From positions 248,001-312,000 of the forward strand of contig NZ_CABVHU010000006.1 of assembly GCF_902497855.1 (NCBI RefSeq): a stretch of DNA of 64,000 bases. Reading direction: 5' to 3'. Position 1 is the first letter of the stretch; each line of letters opens with the position of its first letter. Shown in pieces: positions 62,739 through 64,000 of this stretch. This DNA comes from Pseudomonas fluorescens (GTDB lineage Bacteria > Pseudomonadota > Gammaproteobacteria > Pseudomonadales > Pseudomonadaceae). The notes under the pieces are model-generated. The model searched no databases and was not told where the DNA came from. It was given only the letters and a program-made list of their open reading frames with translations. The position numbers and the translations under genes were made by a program.

Positions 62739-63470
62739 ATGAATTCTCTCTCCAGTGATGTTCGCCTGCCACTTTACCAGCGCCTGCGTGACCACTTGGC
62801 TGAACAGATCGCCAACAATCGCTGGCGCCCGGGGGAGGCCATTCCCACCGAAGCCGCGCTTTCAGCGGAATACCAACTGTCCACCGGCACTGTGCGCAAA
62901 GCGGTCGACGCGTTGGTCAGTGAGGGCATTCTGGAGCGTCAGCAAGGTCGAGGCACTTTCATTCGCCGGCCTCAGTTTCAATCTTCGCTGTTCCGTTTCT
63001 TCCGTTTTCAAACCGCTGCCGGCGAACGCCAGGTACCGGAAAGTCGCATATTGTCGATCGAGCCAGTGGCCGCGCCGTCGGCGGTGGCCCAGGTTTTAGG
63101 ACTGCCTGTCGACGCGCCGGTTATTCGCATTGTCCGAGTACGTCTGCTTGATGTTCAGCCGGTGCTCGCCGAAGAAATCTGGCTGCCGCGCAGCCGATTT
63201 CAGCGGCTGCTGGAGATCGACCTGAGTCGGAAAGGGCCGCTGCTTTATCCAATCTATGAAGAAGTCTGCGGTCAGGTCGTCGCCTCTGCCGAAGAAACGC
63301 TCACCGCCGAATCGGTGAGTGACGTGCATGCACGCTTGCTGCAAGTCCCGACCAACAGCCCGGTGGTGGTGATAGAGCGTCTGGCGCGCGATTACGCCGG
63401 AACGCCGCTGGAGTGGCGTCGCTCTCGCGGACATGCCGAGCACTTCCGCTACAGCGTGGATATTCGCTAA
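62739..63470 (+). CDS. GntR-family regulator, HutC/UTRA type
   Basis: 243 residues. N-terminal winged helix (LPLYQRLRDHLAEQIANNRW, AEYQLSTGTVRKAVDALVSEG) and a C-terminal UTRA ligand-binding domain (from about residue 95, with VIRIVRVRLLDVQPVLAEEIWLP). It precedes an MFS gene in the same direction and probably controls it. The gap between galR and this gene contains TAGATGACTAGATAAC at about 62707-62722, a possible but unproven operator. Confidence 0.9.
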   Translation: MNSLSSDVRLPLYQRLRDHLAEQIANNRWRPGEAIPTEAALSAEYQLSTGTVRKAVDALVSEGILERQQGRGTFIRRPQFQSSLFRFFRFQTAAGERQVPESRILSIEPVAAPSAVAQVLGLPVDAPVIRIVRVRLLDVQPVLAEEIWLPRSRFQRLLEIDLSRKGPLLYPIYEEVCGQVVASAEETLTAESVSDVHARLLQVPTNSPVVVIERLARDYAGTPLEWRRSRGHAEHFRYSVDIR

Positions 63471-63610
63471 CTCCATGCCTGGGTAGCGGATCACTCAGCG
63501 ACGACTCTGTCGCCGCTGGTTTCGTTGTTTTGATTGCTATGACTGGCTGGCCTGGTAGCGGCGCGGTTCGCTCTCGGCTGCCTCATGTTCCACTTATAAG
63601 GATAAGAATC

Positions 63611-64000
63611 ATGTTCAGCTGGTATCGCCAAGTCACTCCTCGGGAGCGCAAAACGTTTTGGGCCTGCTTCGGCGGATGGTCGCTCGATGCACTGGAAGTG
63701 CAAATGTTCGGACTGGCGATTCCGGCGTTGATCGCCGCTTTCGCCTTGACCAAGGGTGATGCGGGGCTGATCAGCGGTGTCACCCTGGTCACTTCGGCCA
63801 TTGGCGGCTGGGTAGGGGGGACGTTGTCCGACCGGTACGGTCGGGTGCGCACGCTTCAGTGGATGATTTTGTGGTTCTCCGTCTTCACCTTTCTTTCAGC
63901 GTTTGTGGCGGGCTTCAACCAGCTCTTGATCGTGAAGGCGCTCCAGGGTTTCGGCATCGGGGGCGAGTGGGCTGCCGGTGCGGTACTGATGGCCGAAACC
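63611..64000 (+). CDS. MFS transporter, N-terminal part (3' end outside window)
   Basis: 130 residues are visible. The start MFSWYRQVTPRERKTFWACFGGWSLDALEVQMFGLAIP resembles aromatic-acid and carboxylate symporters, with the loop GTLSDRYGRVRT and the GFGIGGEWAAGAVLMAE motif after helix 4. AGGA lies 9 bases before the ATG. Directly follows the GntR gene and is likely its target. It may be the transporter for the aromatic acid whose later intermediates are handled by GalB, GalC and GalD; no ring-cleaving dioxygenase is inside the window. Confidence 0.88.
   Translation, partial: MFSWYRQVTPRERKTFWACFGGWSLDALEVQMFGLAIPALIAAFALTKGDAGLISGVTLVTSAIGGWVGGTLSDRYGRVRTLQWMILWFSVFTFLSAFVAGFNQLLIVKALQGFGIGGEWAAGAVLMAET

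Overview
The window looks like a chromosomal segment of a Pseudomonas of the fluorescens/putida type. The evidence is the gal-type aromatic-acid genes, OprD/OprB porins, many LysR regulators, GCGGGCAAGC-type REP repeats and the codon style. It has three parts, separated by two copies of a tRNA-Pro(GGG) 3'-end attachment sequence at 23820 and 49029.

Left part (1-23.8 kb) is an accessory catabolic island. It starts with two tandem GMC alcohol oxidoreductase/aldehyde dehydrogenase pairs on the + strand. A large minus-strand gene set follows. It holds a dicamba-demethylase-like Rieske oxygenase, an MFS permease, an OprB-type porin, two adjacent acyl-CoA dehydrogenase subunits, a ferredoxin reductase and putidaredoxin-type ferredoxin, two carboxymuconolactone-decarboxylase-fold proteins, a CaiB-type CoA-transferase, a VOC protein and an enoyl-CoA hydratase. 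A divergent IclR regulator closes the set. Four control regions each carry two tandem 19-bp palindromes (consensus AATTACGCATTGCGTAATT) exactly 20 bp apart, which I infer to be the IclR regulon operators. The island ends in two broken SDR genes fused on opposite strands and a tyrosine integrase frameshifted by a 10-bp tandem duplication. No substrate can be named; the enzymes suggest O-demethylation or hydroxylation plus CoA-dependent degradation of a methoxylated or cyclic compound.

Middle part (23.9-49.0 kb) carries all five REP/hairpin repeats I found. It contains: a Fae-like formaldehyde-activating protein with an aldo/keto reductase, an aldehyde dehydrogenase and a transporter; a porin and a peptide-type ABC importer (binding protein, two permeases, fused double ATPase) beside an M24 protein resembling the DMSP lyase DddP and a 2-oxoglutarate oxygenase; and a sugar-acid-like operon (aldehyde dehydrogenase, MFS, enolase-superfamily dehydratase, GMC oxidoreductase).

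Right part (49.1-64 kb) carries a gluconate operon (5-ketogluconate reductase, MFS, gluconokinase) and a cluster for tricarboxylic intermediates of gallate/protocatechuate 4,5-cleavage. That cluster has an OprD porin, DctA, a PDC-lactonase-like hydrolase, GalD, GalC, GalB, a dehydrogenase and a GalR-like regulator with two DNA-binding domains. A GntR regulator and a truncated MFS gene end the window. All functional statements come from reading motifs and remembered family sequences; no database search was run.
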